NCBI GenBank assembly: GCA_011009095.1
Contig: VTPC01002468.1
Location: 62,001-126,000 of the forward strand
Origin: Ignelater luminosus
Lineage: Eukaryota > Arthropoda > Insecta > Coleoptera > Elateridae
Reading direction: 5' to 3'
DNA length: 64,000 nucleotides
The translations under genes were made by a program, and so were the position numbers. Positions within the stretch are counted from its first letter, which is position 1. The number at the start of each line of letters is the position of its first letter. Positions 1-10,868 of the stretch are shown piece by piece. The notes below the pieces were generated by a model. It did not search any database, was not told the origin of the DNA, and saw only the letters and a program-made list of their open reading frames with translations.

Positions 1-834
1 AGACATTTTACTCTCTGTCCAGGAAAACCAAGAAGTACGCGGCAGCTTGGGAAAATGATTGGAATACACCCCACAACAGTTTTTCGGGTTAAAAAAAAAA
101 ACAAATTGGTGTCTTACAAATACGGGTGCCATCAAGAATTACGGGAGGGTGATGAAGAAAAAAGGGCTGATTTTTGTTTAGAGATGAAGGAAAGGGCAAA
201 TGATGATAGAGAATTTCTACGGAATATTTGTTTTAGTGATGAATGTACGTTCACGTTAAACAATGAGCGGAATGTACAGAATTGCAGGTATTGGAGTAAG
301 GAAAATGAACACCGACTTATCGAAACGAGATCCCAGTACCCCCAAAAAGTCAACGTTTGGGCTGGAATTCTTGGCCAACACATTATCGGACCCTTTTTTA
401 TTGAGGAAACGTTAACCGGGGAAGTTTTTTTGAATTTACTACAAGATCGGATTGGACCCGCCTTGGACGATGCAGATCGAGAAAATCAGGATATTTGGTT
501 TCAAATGGATGGTTGCCCGGCGCACAACACCCGTGTAGTTCGAGAGTATTTAATGGACACTTTCTTAAACCAAGTTATTGGCCCAAACCATACCATTAAT
601 TGGCCAGCCAGGTCTCCTGATTTGTCACCAAACGATTTTTTTCTTTGGGGTAATTTAAAGTCAAAGATTTACAAAAATAAACGTTTTGGAAATTTAGAAC
701 AGTGGAAGAACGCAATTTCTGGAGAATGTGATAGGATTTCAGCATATCAATTAAGTAATGTAAGAAATGAGTTCTACAATCGTTTAGGATATTGTTTAAA
801 TGTTAATGGGGGATTGTTTGAACATCTTAGTTGA
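1..834 (+). pseudogene. DD41D (rosa-like) Tc1/mariner transposase, 5'-truncated by the window edge
   Basis: The frame from 55 to 834 encodes the catalytic half of an IS630/Tc1/mariner transposase. The first catalytic Asp is in an SDE motif, the second in a QMDG motif, and the third in SPDLSPND. I count 41 residues between the second and third Asp, the spacing of the DD41D (rosa) group. Upstream, nucleotides 2-45 continue the protein in another frame (DILLSVQENQEV), so there is a frameshift near position 45. The N-terminal helix-turn-helix lies outside the window. The open frame ends with a stop at 832-834. It resembles the element at 9233-10536 in architecture but is clearly divergent. The terminal repeats were not located. 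Confidence 0.85.
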
Positions 835-2487
835 TTAAATACCACTTTATTGTACTAAAGTAATTCTAGTTTTGGTAGCATTTATTATAAATTATAAGTT
901 AATAGCAATTAAATTATTGATATTCGACTTTGCTGCTGTACTGTGCACAGGCACGCACATTTCTTCAAATATCTTCTAATTGAGTTATCATACCACTTTA
1001 TTATGGCGATTTTCTCCGTAGCTGTATAATTCATACTTCAAATTTGAATTGAGTGTCAAACTGTCATGTAGTAACAATCGCAGATAATTAATAGAAATAG
1101 TTGATTGTGGAAATTTACAGGCCTATTTGATGTTGCTGCTGAACTATGCGCATAACATGTACGCACATTTCTTTAATATCTTCTAATTGAATTATCATAA
1201 AATACTGAAATTGCTCAGTTTACATCATCTTGCAACGCCCTTCAAAAAACCTAAATAAAGTTTAGCGCTAAAATAATTAGGGGAGCCAATATTTAAACAT
1301 TTCAAAATTAGCATTGAATTTCATATGTTGCGTCCGCCGATGCAGCACCCGGTATGCCGTCTGCTTTGCACATACCTTCTGCAGCATAAATGAGGTTCTC
1401 ATTTTGAAAATGTAAAACTATACACTACATGCGTAAAAAGGAGTATCTAACTTCTTTTTTTAACTACGCTTCGTGGCTTCCGGTCACAGCCGTCGGATCC
1501 ACAGCCACTTTCTGAAAAAGTTACTTCATGCATGAGTAAGTGCCATTGTTGTTCCAGGTTGCTTACTTAATCTTTTCTGATCACAACTGCACACCTTGTA
1601 GAAAAGTTGCACAATTTTAATATTCCTCAATTTTTCGTACTGTCTGCATAGTTTCGTTAAACCTTGGAAATTATTTTTGAGTTATTAGTCAGAGGACTTT
1701 GAACGTATCTACAAAATTCTTAATTTTGTTTTCCGTATTTGTCCTGTGTTGTCAACCAATGAACGCGATCAGTAGGCTCCAACACTGGAACAGCGATCGC
1801 TACTGCTGAGTTACCTGAGTTACCCTGCATTTGACTTAACGGCAACATTAGAATAAAATGGATTTCTAGCGGAGGCACCTCAAAAAAATGATAAAAATTA
1901 AAAGTTATATAAATAAATAAACTGTCAAATTTCAACCTTTTAGGTTATGTTTACAAGAACGTTTGAATTTTATTATGATCGACAAAACTTTTCATCAACC
2001 CCTGAAGTAATCGAAAACAGCGGAATTTATTTCTGTTGGAAATAATGGCGACCGCTGTCATAGCAGCAGACACTCAGCAGTTTGTTCAATAACTTCGCTG
2101 CCCCAGCGTTGTGTCAGCGGTAGCCTGGCTGAACGCACTCTCTGGCATGGACTGGTATGACTTACGGCTGATCTTCTGTCTTTATATTTTATATAGTAAT
2201 TTTATCATTTTTCAACATCAAGGCTTAGTCACATGTTATTTTAGTGTTAGCCGTTAACATAAACATAACCAAGCAACGCACTTCAGGAAGAGTATTGTTT
2301 GAAGGAGGATCTGCCGTATGGAGACCAAATAAAAATATGTTGCAATACATTAACGAAATCTTGTGTAATATTTAATTATCAAGTCAAAATACTTAAGTGG
2401 TGCACAATTGCCTCCAAAACTGCACAATTTTAGTACAACAAAAAAATTCCGTGGAACAACCCTCCCTAACACTGGTGAGCACTTTGT
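835..2487. other. Gene-free stretch after the DD41D fragment
   Basis: No coding exon is recognisable on either strand. The only structure I could see is a diverged direct repeat of about 80 bp at 917-993 and 1121-1202. The two copies share GCTGCTG, ACGCACATTTCTT and ATCTTCTAATTGA blocks. Confidence 0.5.
917..1202 (+). repeat. Diverged direct repeat (two ~80-bp copies)
   Basis: Copies at about 917-993 and 1121-1202 share the blocks GCTGCTG, ACGCACATTTCTT, ATCTTCTAATTGA and TTATCATA in the same order. They are separated by about 130 bp. The origin is unknown; they may be remnants of the 3' part of a transposon. Confidence 0.5.
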
Positions 2488-2495
2488 GCCCTGGC

Positions 2496-3763
2496 CAATG
2501 ATGTGCGTTGACACGTCAACAATGATTGTTGACATTTTCGTGTCAACAATTTGTCAACAATTGATTTTTCACGTCAAAAATGTCAACAATGTCGACAATG
2601 TGTCAACTTTGCAAATAAAGTAGGATTCTGCACATTTTTCGTTAAACCTAACCTGTAAACACAGGTGCTAAAATAAGCTAAAATGTCTAATAAGATCATT
2701 AATAAGATGTTCAAGACAATTCAAGAATCAAAATGGCTGAAAGGCCCAAGAATAAGAATTTTGATGAATTGGGTTTTTAGTTATAAAAGACTGTGACAGT
2801 AACTGAAGATGGAAAAGAAAAACAAAAATATTATTTAAATAAAATGGCATTAAAAAACTAAATCCTATGTATTTATTCTTATTTCCATGGAATCAGTAAA
2901 ATTACAAGTATGTTTACTCATAGCTCCATAGGCCCATACTAAGATTTTTAGTTCGGATATGTGGGAGCACAGTTTATACCTTACAGAATCAGTTAGATCA
3001 TTCAGAGCGGTTCTTTTGATCTTTCGTGTTCCTGGTTTTTGGTCTGCGCACGCTAAACTGTAGACCGCGCGATTGTAGCGGAGGTTATATATGCAGCTGA
3101 TATTCAAATTTCACAACTAATGTAACTTACCAACACTCAAGAATTTCACTAATTCACTTACAGAATATGCAAATTGATTTCATTTAAATAACACAATCTT
3201 TTATGAGATTATTTCTTTGAAGGTTAAGGTTAGGTTTTTTATCCTTCTACTTCTGGACAAAAAATAGTGCTCTGCGCATATATGTAGACCGCGAGTTTCT
3301 TGAAGTGGAAGACAAAATGTAGGGGAAGTGATCCAACTGATTCTGTAAGGTGGGGGCAATTCTAGCAATGTGACAGTTAGTATACATAGGTATCTTAATG
3401 CAAAAGATTTTATTAATTGAAAAAACAAATGCTAACATGATGAACAACATCCTAGCATTTATTATTTTTCTAATCAAAATTATTCTATACGTACATTAGA
3501 CTTGAACGTACTTAAGCATCTCACAATTCCCTGTGCCTCCTATTTGCCCTCACATACTTTAAGTCAAATAAAAATTATTGTAATAAACTATTTAAGATTT
3601 AAATAATAAAGGAAAAATCAAGTTTAACAGCTTTGCGCATGTGCATTCATGATGTCTAAATTGTTGACATAGTTGACATCAATAAGGTCATGTCAACAAT
3701 AAGAATTGTTGACATGTCGAGAATGAATTGTTGACGTCGACATTGTTGACACGCACATCACTG
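2496..3763. mobile_element. Non-autonomous hAT-like element with 8-bp TSD and TTGTTGAC subterminal clusters
   Basis: The 1268-bp element begins CAATGATGTGCG and ends CGCACATCACTG, matching the CAGNGATG-type ends of hAT transposons. It is flanked on both sides by the identical 8-bp GCCCTGGC (2488-2495 and 3764-3771), the TSD length of hAT. Just inside both ends are clusters of TTGTTGACA/TGTCAACAA in both orientations, at about 2510-2606 and 3660-3750. In hAT families such subterminal repeats are transposase binding sites. No transposase frame is present inside, so it is non-autonomous. Confidence 0.85.
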
Positions 3764-3771
3764 GCCCTGGC

Positions 3772-4306
3772 CCATAGTGGCTATTAGATAAGACACAGTC
3801 AACGCTCTATAATACAGCACTATTACAGTAGATACAATAAAGAAAATTGCTTCAAAACAAAAATCAACTTTGAGATGTGCAGTTAATAGTAACATTATCG
3901 TTATTCGCCACAAAAGTTAGAATAAACAAAAAGCTACCGTATAAAAACAATGCTTTACATAAATTTATCGTGGACCAAGAATGAACCTTCTTCATTATTG
4001 AAGTGCTATTATTTTCATATTCTCCAGCTAATTTTGTAGAAAAATGCTGAGATTTTGTTAGGATCGCAATACCTATATTAAATTGCAATATAATTTTGCT
4101 ATTTAATTAATAACTTATTGATTGAAACTAAATTACAACGTATTAAAGTTTTGACCATATTAGTTGAAAATATATTAGATAAAAGTGCTTTTTGTAAAAT
4201 ATTACCAATTTACTATTTCCAAATTGCACAAAATCGCTTTGGGTTACCTCTAAATACATATTAAACAAATTTGCAGAAATTCTAGAAGTGTGTTTGTTTC
4301 ACTATA
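3772..4306. other. AT-rich spacer, nothing recognised
   Basis: I see no exon, terminal repeat or simple repeat between the hAT-like element and the next MITE. Confidence 0.4.
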
Positions 4307-4713
4307 GGCGTTTTCGGAAATTCGCTCTGAACGATCGGGTTTCAACCTGATTATAACCTATAAGCGTTCGTTTATTCGACACGGTTAGCTACCCAGCATT
4401 TGGAAAACTACAAAACTGTAATTGGGGCGCTTACCCGGTCAGTTTAAAGTAACCCTGGTCGATGGGTAGGGTTGAATGGGTAGTAGTAAATTGTGACGTT
4501 TGTGAGGTTAGAAAGTTCAAGATTCAAAACAAAAAATTGTAGCTATTGCTGCTAGTTTCCATTTCTCTGTCGACTTGTTGCTCATCAATTTAAAAAATGA
4601 GAAAACATAAAAATTGTTCGAAAAATGTGGATATCACCCGATTAACCTGACTAACCTGCTGACGTTAGATGCTTGACCCGGGTATATTACCAGGTTGAAT
4701 TTCTGAAAACGCC
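4307..4713. mobile_element. MITE with GGCGTTTTC inverted ends
   Basis: The left end reads GGCGTTTTCGGAAATTC and the right end is its inverse, GAATTTCTGAAAACGCC, giving a 407-bp element without coding capacity. Flanking triplets are ATA and TTA, so a 3-bp TWA duplication of PIF/Harbinger type is possible but not exact. The superfamily is therefore unassigned. Confidence 0.65.
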
Positions 4714-5056
4714 TTATGTTAAAGGATATGTTGGGTGTCTCGCTGGAAAAACAAAGATTGGTTTTTTTCTGCATCACCCTAATCTTGGGGTGTATGCAAT
4801 CAGGAAAGTTTAAAACCCTGGACGTGTTTTCGACGACACACCGTTGGTGTGCACACTCCTAGGTACACTCACACCAGGTGTGTAATCTCTTGAGGACTAA
4901 GTTGACGTATATGCTACTGATTGGCTGGGAGTGTAAATACGTCGGCCGTGTCTTTTCTATTCTACATGTGCGTGACACGCACAGCGTGAACTATGAATGT
5001 AAATTGAATTGTGTGGTGTGTGTTTACATCTCAGATCTTTTTTGTTTACTTTCTAG
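4714..5056 (+). promoter_or_regulatory. Possible 5' region of the distal Adar-like exon
   Basis: This stretch precedes the dsRBD exon. It is somewhat richer in CpG than its surroundings and ends in a good polypyrimidine/acceptor sequence (TTTACTTTCTAG). An untranslated first exon or promoter should lie here or further upstream, but I cannot point to a start site. Confidence 0.3.
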
Positions 5057-5446
5057 AATCCAGAACTCACAAACACAACTTAGACCAGATGGATCAGAAA
5101 AATCCCATATCAATCCTGAATAAATTAAAACCTGAATTAAAATATCGTGATATAAACTCATCAGGTCCTTCTCATAAACGGATCTTCAAAGTTGGTGTTG
5201 ACATATATAGTACAATTTACGTAGGATCGGGAAGTTCTAAAAAGGAAGCAAAATTTAAAGCAGCCAAACTCGCATTGCAATTATGCACAGAACTTTTCAA
5301 TGCACACCAAGATGTACCAAAAAGTACATACAAGAACTATAAAAATCAATTTCAAGGTTATAAAGACGACGAGAAGAACGAGCATTGTAAATGTTCGGCA
5401 TCGATGTTTCAAGCTTTTAAAACTCCATTACATCTTATAGTTTTTG
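5057..5446 (+). CDS. Extra dsRBD exon, candidate alternative distal first coding exon of Adar
   Basis: The exon runs from acceptor TTTCTAG to donor GTAAGT at 5447. The first in-frame ATG is at 5089 and codes 119 residues plus one base (phase 1). Residues 3-67 form a double-stranded RNA-binding domain with GPSH, GSGSSKK and the KKEAK RNA-contact motif intact. About half the positions match the first dsRBD of Adar (14099-14299), starting QKNPIS versus QKNPVS. The phase-1 end matches the phase-1 start of the Adar exon at 14031, exactly as the proximal exon 13759-13816 does, so it can splice in frame. This suggests an alternative promoter isoform with three dsRBDs. It could instead be a fragment of a duplicated Adar gene. 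After the dsRBD comes a polar tail of about 50 residues that I do not recognise. Confidence 0.75.
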
Positions 5447-5605
5447 GTAAGTATCAGTTGAGTTGCTGCGGGTTTACAAATCCTTTTAGGTAGAACCAGT
5501 GGCGTAGCAAAGTTTCCTACGCAATATTTTCTGGGACCCCTATATGGTAGAACGCAACAACACTGAAACCAAAAATAAAACAGTCAATATTAATTAAGGT
5601 TGATA

Positions 5606-6025
5606 CACAGGGTGTTTCAAAACAACACCGACAAGCTTAGAGGGTAGACCGGTAAAACCCTCATGGTGAAACAAATACATATTTTTCGTTGATGGCGTTT
5701 TTCTGAATTCCATTTCTTTTAAATGTTATTATAGTGAATGTATTCTGTTTGTGTTTGTCAGAGCCACTCAAAACACCATACAAATTAAGAATTTAAGTTT
5801 TATAATATTTGTAAGTTATATACGGTGTGTTCATTCATGACTGAACGTGCTGCCTCTCATAAATTTTTTATTGACAGCTTATGTATTAGTGTAATAAGAA
5901 CTAATGGTTGTGAACTAGAAGAACGTTGCTTATGTAACCCGACATGCACAAAATTAATTATCTGGAAGATTAGTTTTAGCATATTTGTCAATTACGTAAC
6001 ATTCAGTCGTATTTGAACACCCTGT
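5606..6025. mobile_element. MITE with CAGGGTGTT ends
   Basis: The inverted ends CAGGGTGTTTCAAA (5608) and TTTGAACACCCTG (ends 6025) bound about 420 bp without a gene. The terminal motif is shared with other TA-type MITEs in this window (21321-22021, 28671-29173). The flanking TA is not well preserved on the left. Confidence 0.55.
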
Positions 6026-6369
6026 ATGTATCTTGACTTTTCTTTAAATATTCTGCATTTAAAAATTAAATAGGACAAAACATATTCATAACTTCTTCAC
6101 TTTTAACTCAAATGAAATAAAGTGCAAACAACGGTTTTGTAATTTTAGAAGATACAGTATTGAGGCATTCTATTATTGAGTGTGTTTTAATTATTCAAAC
6201 TTCTAATTTCAGCTCGAGCAAAATCTCAACTTGGGTAATTGTAACATAACCTCAATATTTTATGAAAAGTGTGGGTTTTAAAGTCATCTTCAAGATAATT
6301 ATTAATAACATACCATTACGAGGCGTGCTGGAAAAATTTCTGCAGATGGTTCAGAGAAACAGATACGAT

Positions 6370-7183
6370 TTAGCAAATGGCTTTATTGTCACTTTTGCAT
6401 ACACTCAAACTAATTTGCGAAGCATTTCTCCAATCTAAAGCTGGTACCTCAGAAATCAATTGCCTAAATGCCTCAACGGCTGCTTCAGGTGAAGAATAAC
6501 GCTCACCACGCATCTTGTTTTTGATTGTCGGGAACAGAAAGAAGTCATTTGGTGCTAGATCAGGCGAATACGGACAATGCGACATCAATTTCATTGTTTC
6601 ACTGGTTAAAAAGTCGACAGTTTGTGAAGCTGTGTGGGCATTGTCGTGGTGAAGAAGGATGCGCCGATTTGGATTGTTTTTTCTGATTTCACCGATAACT
6701 TCCGGCAAACAAATTGTTATGTACCAATCAGCGTTCAGAATTCTTCGATCCTCTAAAGCTATGGTTACCACATGTCCAGAAATACGGAAGAAACAAGCAA
6801 TCATTTGCTTTGCAACACTGCGTGAACGAACAACTTTTGTGGGTTTCGACTCACCTCGAAACATCCAAACAGTGAATTGTTGTTTAGCTTCCGGCTCGTA
6901 TGTGTAGATCCAACTTTCGTCACAGTAATAATGTCGTACACTAAATTTGAATGACCTCGGTTGAATTTCATAAGCATCTCTTTGCACCAATTCACACGAT
7001 TCTTCTTTTGAACTTCACTCAAATTGTGTGGAATTCAGCGACTGCAAAGCTTCCGTACGTTTACATGATCGTGTGAAATCGTGCGTATTGCTTTCATGTC
7101 AATGACGAGGTGATCCCCTATTTCACGGTATGCCACACATGCCGATCTCACTCTATCATTTCACGCATAGCATCAACGTTAGT
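6370..7183 (-). pseudogene. Mariner transposase, central and catalytic part (decayed)
   Basis: Reading leftwards from 7183, the frame starts NVDAMREMIE and passes the conserved WIPHNLSE segment. It shifts frame near 6920-6990, then continues through CDESW, HHDNA and SPDLAPNDFF. These are the three catalytic Asp motifs of a DD34D mariner. Only 32 residues separate the last two Asp because two codons after HHDNA are missing. Frameshifts and the separated N-terminus make it inactive. Confidence 0.85.
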
Positions 7184-7192
7184 GGTAATAAC

Positions 7193-9212
7193 CAGCGTAT
7201 AGATATTGACAAGTAGACAAACTCTTAGAAAACGCGGGAAATTAGCTCGGAAACAAACACGCGAGCTGGCTGGTAGTACGCGTTTCTATAATAGATGTCA
7301 CGACGGCCAAACGCAGCGCGAGGTTACCGGCATATAGTAATTGAGGTTAAACCAGTGTCGTACACATATGTATGGTCGTACACGTTTTCTGTGCACGTTT
7401 TCATAGTTTTATATATTTGTTTAGAGCTGTTGAATTTTTACAAATATGTCTTTGAGGAGCATTTGTATGATGAAAGGGTGCCGTGCAAATAACGAAACGT
7501 TTAATGTACATTTTTTTAAATTTCCCAAGAATAAACACAAAGGTAAGGAACAAAAGTTTTGTTACTTCCGATTAACTATAATGATGTATTGATATAATAA
7601 ATATTGTAGATATGAAGAATGGGCATGTTTTAGCGGAGTCTATGATGTGTACCAAAATAACTTAGATGTGTTGGTGCAAAGTTCATATTATAAGATCTGC
7701 TCAGCACATTTTGAAGACCGCAAATGCAATATCAACAATAATAACCCAGCAAGTAGCAGAACAAGATACAAGTCAGGTGCTGTTAGGTATGCATATCGAA
7801 TAAGCTTTTCATAAATATCGTAGTAGTATTTACTAATTCAACTCATCTAACAATGACTGTTAAGTAATTCATTATTTATACTTTTGAAATAATCACAAAT
7901 ATATATTTATATCATTACTAAAATTCATTAAATTGCAAGAAGGATATTGTAGTATCACAATTTAAGAATTTTTTAATACTTTAATTTTCTATTTTATTAT
8001 AGAGATAAACGATATTTCAAATGATATAATTTAAATAAAACAAATTTAAAGCTATTTCTAAATTTAATAAACAAACAAGTGTTGTTTAAAGTAAGATTAT
8101 AATGTTTGCTTGTATATTGACTGTTAATGTTTTCTTACATATTTCATGTTTAACAGATTCTGATGTGCACATACAAGTACCACCTACAACAGAACATCTT
8201 GATCTTGCCGTAGTACCTAATACATCTCCACCACCATCTCAGAATATCCAAACCTCAAGCCATTGAGCGAGAGGACACAGAAAAAAAGCATTGCGGCTAA
8301 AGATTCATTCATTACCACAACAAGTTCAGTCATTGAGGAAACAGCTGCAGATTGCTAATCAACCACTGCAAGACTATTTTCAACAATAGCGCTATTGTTA
8401 TGATTTTGATTTTTAAATTGAACTTTCACAGAGAACCAATCTGTCAAAACAAAACAGAATCTAAATTAGTTCCAACGGCTCTAACAAAGTATCAGAAATT
8501 CGTATATAATGTGGTTTGTGGGAAAGTAAGCCATTTCAAATCATAACAAATTAATTATGTCAATGGATATAAAAACTACAAATTGAAATTCAGCATAAGT
8601 CAGTCCTGGATTATTTAGTAATTAGTTTAGAAACATAAAATATTTTCAACCTGTACAATAAGTTAATTATTATAGTTAGCAGTTGTATCATATTGCATGT
8701 AATTTTGACTTATTTTATTTAAATTTTATAAAACAAGAGAAATAATATTAATGTAATTATCAATAAAAAAACAATAGTTGTACATATTACATGTATAAAT
8801 AAATAATTTTTTTATAAGTAATATGAAAACAACCAATTTATTTTTTTGATTTATTTAAATGTAACCATTGAAGATAGATATTTGTGTACAAGAACAATAA
8901 TGTATCTAAAATGTGTTGTGATAAATTTGATTTCTTTGGATATTTGTGCATGATTTACATCCTCATCTTTAATTTAACACAATGCCATTATAAATTTGGT
9001 AAAATGAAATTCAATAACAGAAAATGCAATGGCAGCCTTTCTAGTAATTCATAATGTCTATAAATAAATCTACGCACGCCACTGATACAAGCGCAGCGCC
9101 ACCAATTCGAAATATCGGTACTACCAGCCAGCTCTTAATTCAAGGTTACCGGCCGGCGTTTAAAAAGAACAAGATTTTTGAAGTTGTTCTACTTGTCAAT
9201 ATCTATACGCTG
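7193..9212 (+). mobile_element. THAP-bearing DNA transposon, non-autonomous, with 25-bp TIRs
   Basis: Perfect 25-bp inverted ends begin CAGCGTATAGATATTGACAA (7193-7217; inverse at 9188-9212). A further inverted block, GCTGGCTGGTAGTAC, lies at 7264-7278 and its inverse near 9119-9135. Direct ATAAC repeats flank the element (7188-7192 and 9213-9217). Inside is a spliced THAP-domain reading frame and no recognisable catalytic domain. P-element superfamily transposases carry N-terminal THAP domains, so a P-like internal-deletion derivative is the best guess. The 5-bp duplication is unusual for P elements, which make 8 bp. Confidence 0.75.
7446..7786 (+). CDS. THAP zinc-finger domain (P-like transposase N-terminus), two exons
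   Basis: Exon 1 (7446-7542) begins MSLRSICMMKGCRANNE and contains FFKFPKN. It ends at a GTAAGG donor. Exon 2 (about 7618-7786) continues with EWACFSG, then YYKICSAHFEDRKC, and ends near SGAV at a GT donor. The Cys pair, the conserved Trp, the C-x2-H pair and the FxFP motif make a complete C2CH THAP finger, a sequence-specific DNA-binding module. A possible third exon from about 8157 encodes a Pro/Thr-rich stretch and stops by 8264, but its phase does not join cleanly. No RNase-H-like catalytic region follows, so any product would be a DNA-binding fragment. The exact exon 2 acceptor is uncertain (7610 or 7618). Confidence 0.7.
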
Positions 9213-9232
9213 ATAACTAAAGATATTATGTA

Positions 9233-10536
9233 AAGGGTTTTTCAATAAGAGGTGTTATTTTGATATTCAAAGAAAAGTGCCATTTTTTAATATAAATGAT
9301 CGGATGTTTATTTCATTATAAAGAGGAAGGTATGCCGTTAATAGTGGAAAATAACATCAGGCAAATGACCACCACGACCACGCTTACAGGACAATATTCT
9401 TTTCATGAAATTTTCCATAACCAAATCGCAAAGTGGCTGCCTATGTCCTCGATAGCCTCACGAATTCCATCTTTGAGGTCTTGAATCGACGCTGGGCTGT
9501 TGGCGTAAACCTTCTCTTTCACGTGGCCCCAAAGAAAGAAGTCGCAAGGTGTTAAATCACAAGATCTCGGTGGCCAATCGTGATCACCTCTTCGAGAGAT
9601 AACACGGTCCGGAAACTTTTTCCGTAAAAGATCAATGGTTTCGTTGCTTGTGTGGCACGTAGCGCCGTCTTGTTGAAAGTAAACGTTGTCCAGATCAATA
9701 CCATCCAATTCCGGCCATAAAAAATCGTTAATCATCTCTCGATAGCGCAATCCAGTCACCGTAACTGTTGCTCCAGCCTCATTTTCGAAAAAGTAAGGTC
9801 CAATGACTCCGCCGGACCATAAACCGCACCAAACAGTCACACGTTGAGGATAGAGAGACTTTTCAACAATAACTCTTGGATTTTCTGAGCCCCAGATCCG
9901 ACAATTTTGCTTGTTGACGAAGCCACCGAGGTGGAAATGGGCCTCATCACTCAAGATGATTTTTCGATGGAATTCTGGATCATTTTCATGCATTTCAACG
10001 ACCCAATCAGCAAAGACACGACGTTGTTGATGATCGGCCGGCTTGAGTTCTTGTGTTAACTGGACTTTATAAGCCTTAAGACCCAAATCTTTATGCAAAA
10101 TACGGTGTAATGACGTTTGTGGAATGGCTAATTCCAAGGAACGACGAGGAATGGACAAACCTGGGTTTTCTTTAACACTTTCGGCTACAACAGCAATATT
10201 CTCGGCTGTTCTTGAGCGACGTGCACGGGTTTTATTCTTCACATCACTAACTTGTCCCAAGAGCTCGAATTTTTTCACCAATTTCTGTATTGCGGTCCGA
10301 CAAGGTGCTTCACGGTGACCCAAAAATGTTCGAGTTTTACGAACCGTCTCTGCCAAATTTTCACCATTTTTATAGTGAATTTTAATAATTTCAATGCGTT
10401 GTTGAAGCGTGTATCGTTCCATATTTATTAATGGCGTAGTTTCTACTTGTCAAATGTCAAAAAATGATAGCTTCAAAAGTGACATCTACCGAAATAGCGG
10501 GCTATTCAAAATAACACCTCTTATTGGAAAACCCTT
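9233..10536 (-). mobile_element. DD41D (rosa-like) Tc1/mariner element, nearly intact
   Basis: Inverted ends of about 30 bp start AAGGGTTTTTCAATAAGAGG at 9233, and the inverse copy at 10507-10536 has a single mismatch in 30. TA dinucleotides flank both ends (9231-9232 and 10537-10538). At 1304 bp with one antisense transposase gene it is full length and looks like a recent insertion. Confidence 0.9.
9403..10422 (-). CDS. DD41D mariner-like transposase, 339 aa, C-terminus frameshifted
   Basis: The protein starts MERYTLQQR. It has an N-terminal helix-turn-helix (about residues 1-110) and an RNase-H-like catalytic core with LSDEAHF, FQQDGATCHTS and DLTPCDFFLWG. The last two catalytic Asp are 41 residues apart. 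The enzyme cuts and pastes DNA flanked by its own TIRs at TA sites. Near 9430 the frame slips: the encoded end is SHFAIWLWKIS, whereas the next frame gives the family-like ending KRGRGGHLPDVIFHY, stopping near 9339. One small indel therefore costs the native C-terminal tail of about 30 residues. All catalytic residues remain. Confidence 0.88.
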   Translation of the reverse strand: MERYTLQQRIEIIKIHYKNGENLAETVRKTRTFLGHREAPCRTAIQKLVKKFELLGQVSDVKNKTRARRSRTAENIAVVAESVKENPGLSIPRRSLELAIPQTSLHRILHKDLGLKAYKVQLTQELKPADHQQRRVFADWVVEMHENDPEFHRKIILSDEAHFHLGGFVNKQNCRIWGSENPRVIVEKSLYPQRVTVWCGLWSGGVIGPYFFENEAGATVTVTGLRYREMINDFLWPELDGIDLDNVYFQQDGATCHTSNETIDLLRKKFPDRVISRRGDHDWPPRSCDLTPCDFFLWGHVKEKVYANSPASIQDLKDGIREAIEDIGSHFAIWLWKIS

Positions 10537-10868
10537 TACTTGGGTAGATGCAGGATTGTGTTTCAAGGTTGAGGCAAACATCTTTATGGGTGAAGGGCAA
10601 GCGGGGCGGGAAATTTCACCGTAAAGACCACGCGTGCGCAAAAGTGATGCTCAAAATAGGCTGTAACACGTCCGAAACATTTAAACCATTTTTAAATGTC
10701 ACGTGCAACTTCTCAATTTCCGTAATCCACGCAAACTCGTCGCGCAGGCGTGGTCTTTACGATACTTCTTTCCTCCGCACCTGCCCCTTACCAATAAGTA
10801 TGTTTGCCTCAACCGATATACAATCCGGTATCTATTACGAAGTAATATATAATATCTTTGGTAACAAC

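Larger units (their letters stand above)
9219..10859. mobile_element. Long-TIR MITE interrupted by a DD41D element
   Basis: The left arm AAAGATATTATG...AGGATTGTGTTTC...GGTTGAGGCAAACAT (9219-9232, resuming at 10539-10700) is repeated inverted in the right arm (about 10700-10859). Without the 1.3-kb insertion the element would be about 340 bp, nearly all palindrome. GGTAAYAAC flanks it on both sides within the mariner. It has no coding capacity. Confidence 0.65.

Noticed and set aside
2510-3750. TTGTTGACA clusters as a CRISPR-like array
   Set aside because: Units are short, in both orientations, without regular spacers, and sit just inside hAT-type ends.
5011-5088. N-terminal extension of the distal dsRBD frame
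   Set aside because: The extra codons cross a polypyrimidine tract and acceptor site (TTTCTAG at 5056); the ATG at 5089 lies inside the exon and fits better.
9296-9484. 62-codon plus-strand frame
   Set aside because: Shadow of the antisense DD41D transposase C-terminus.
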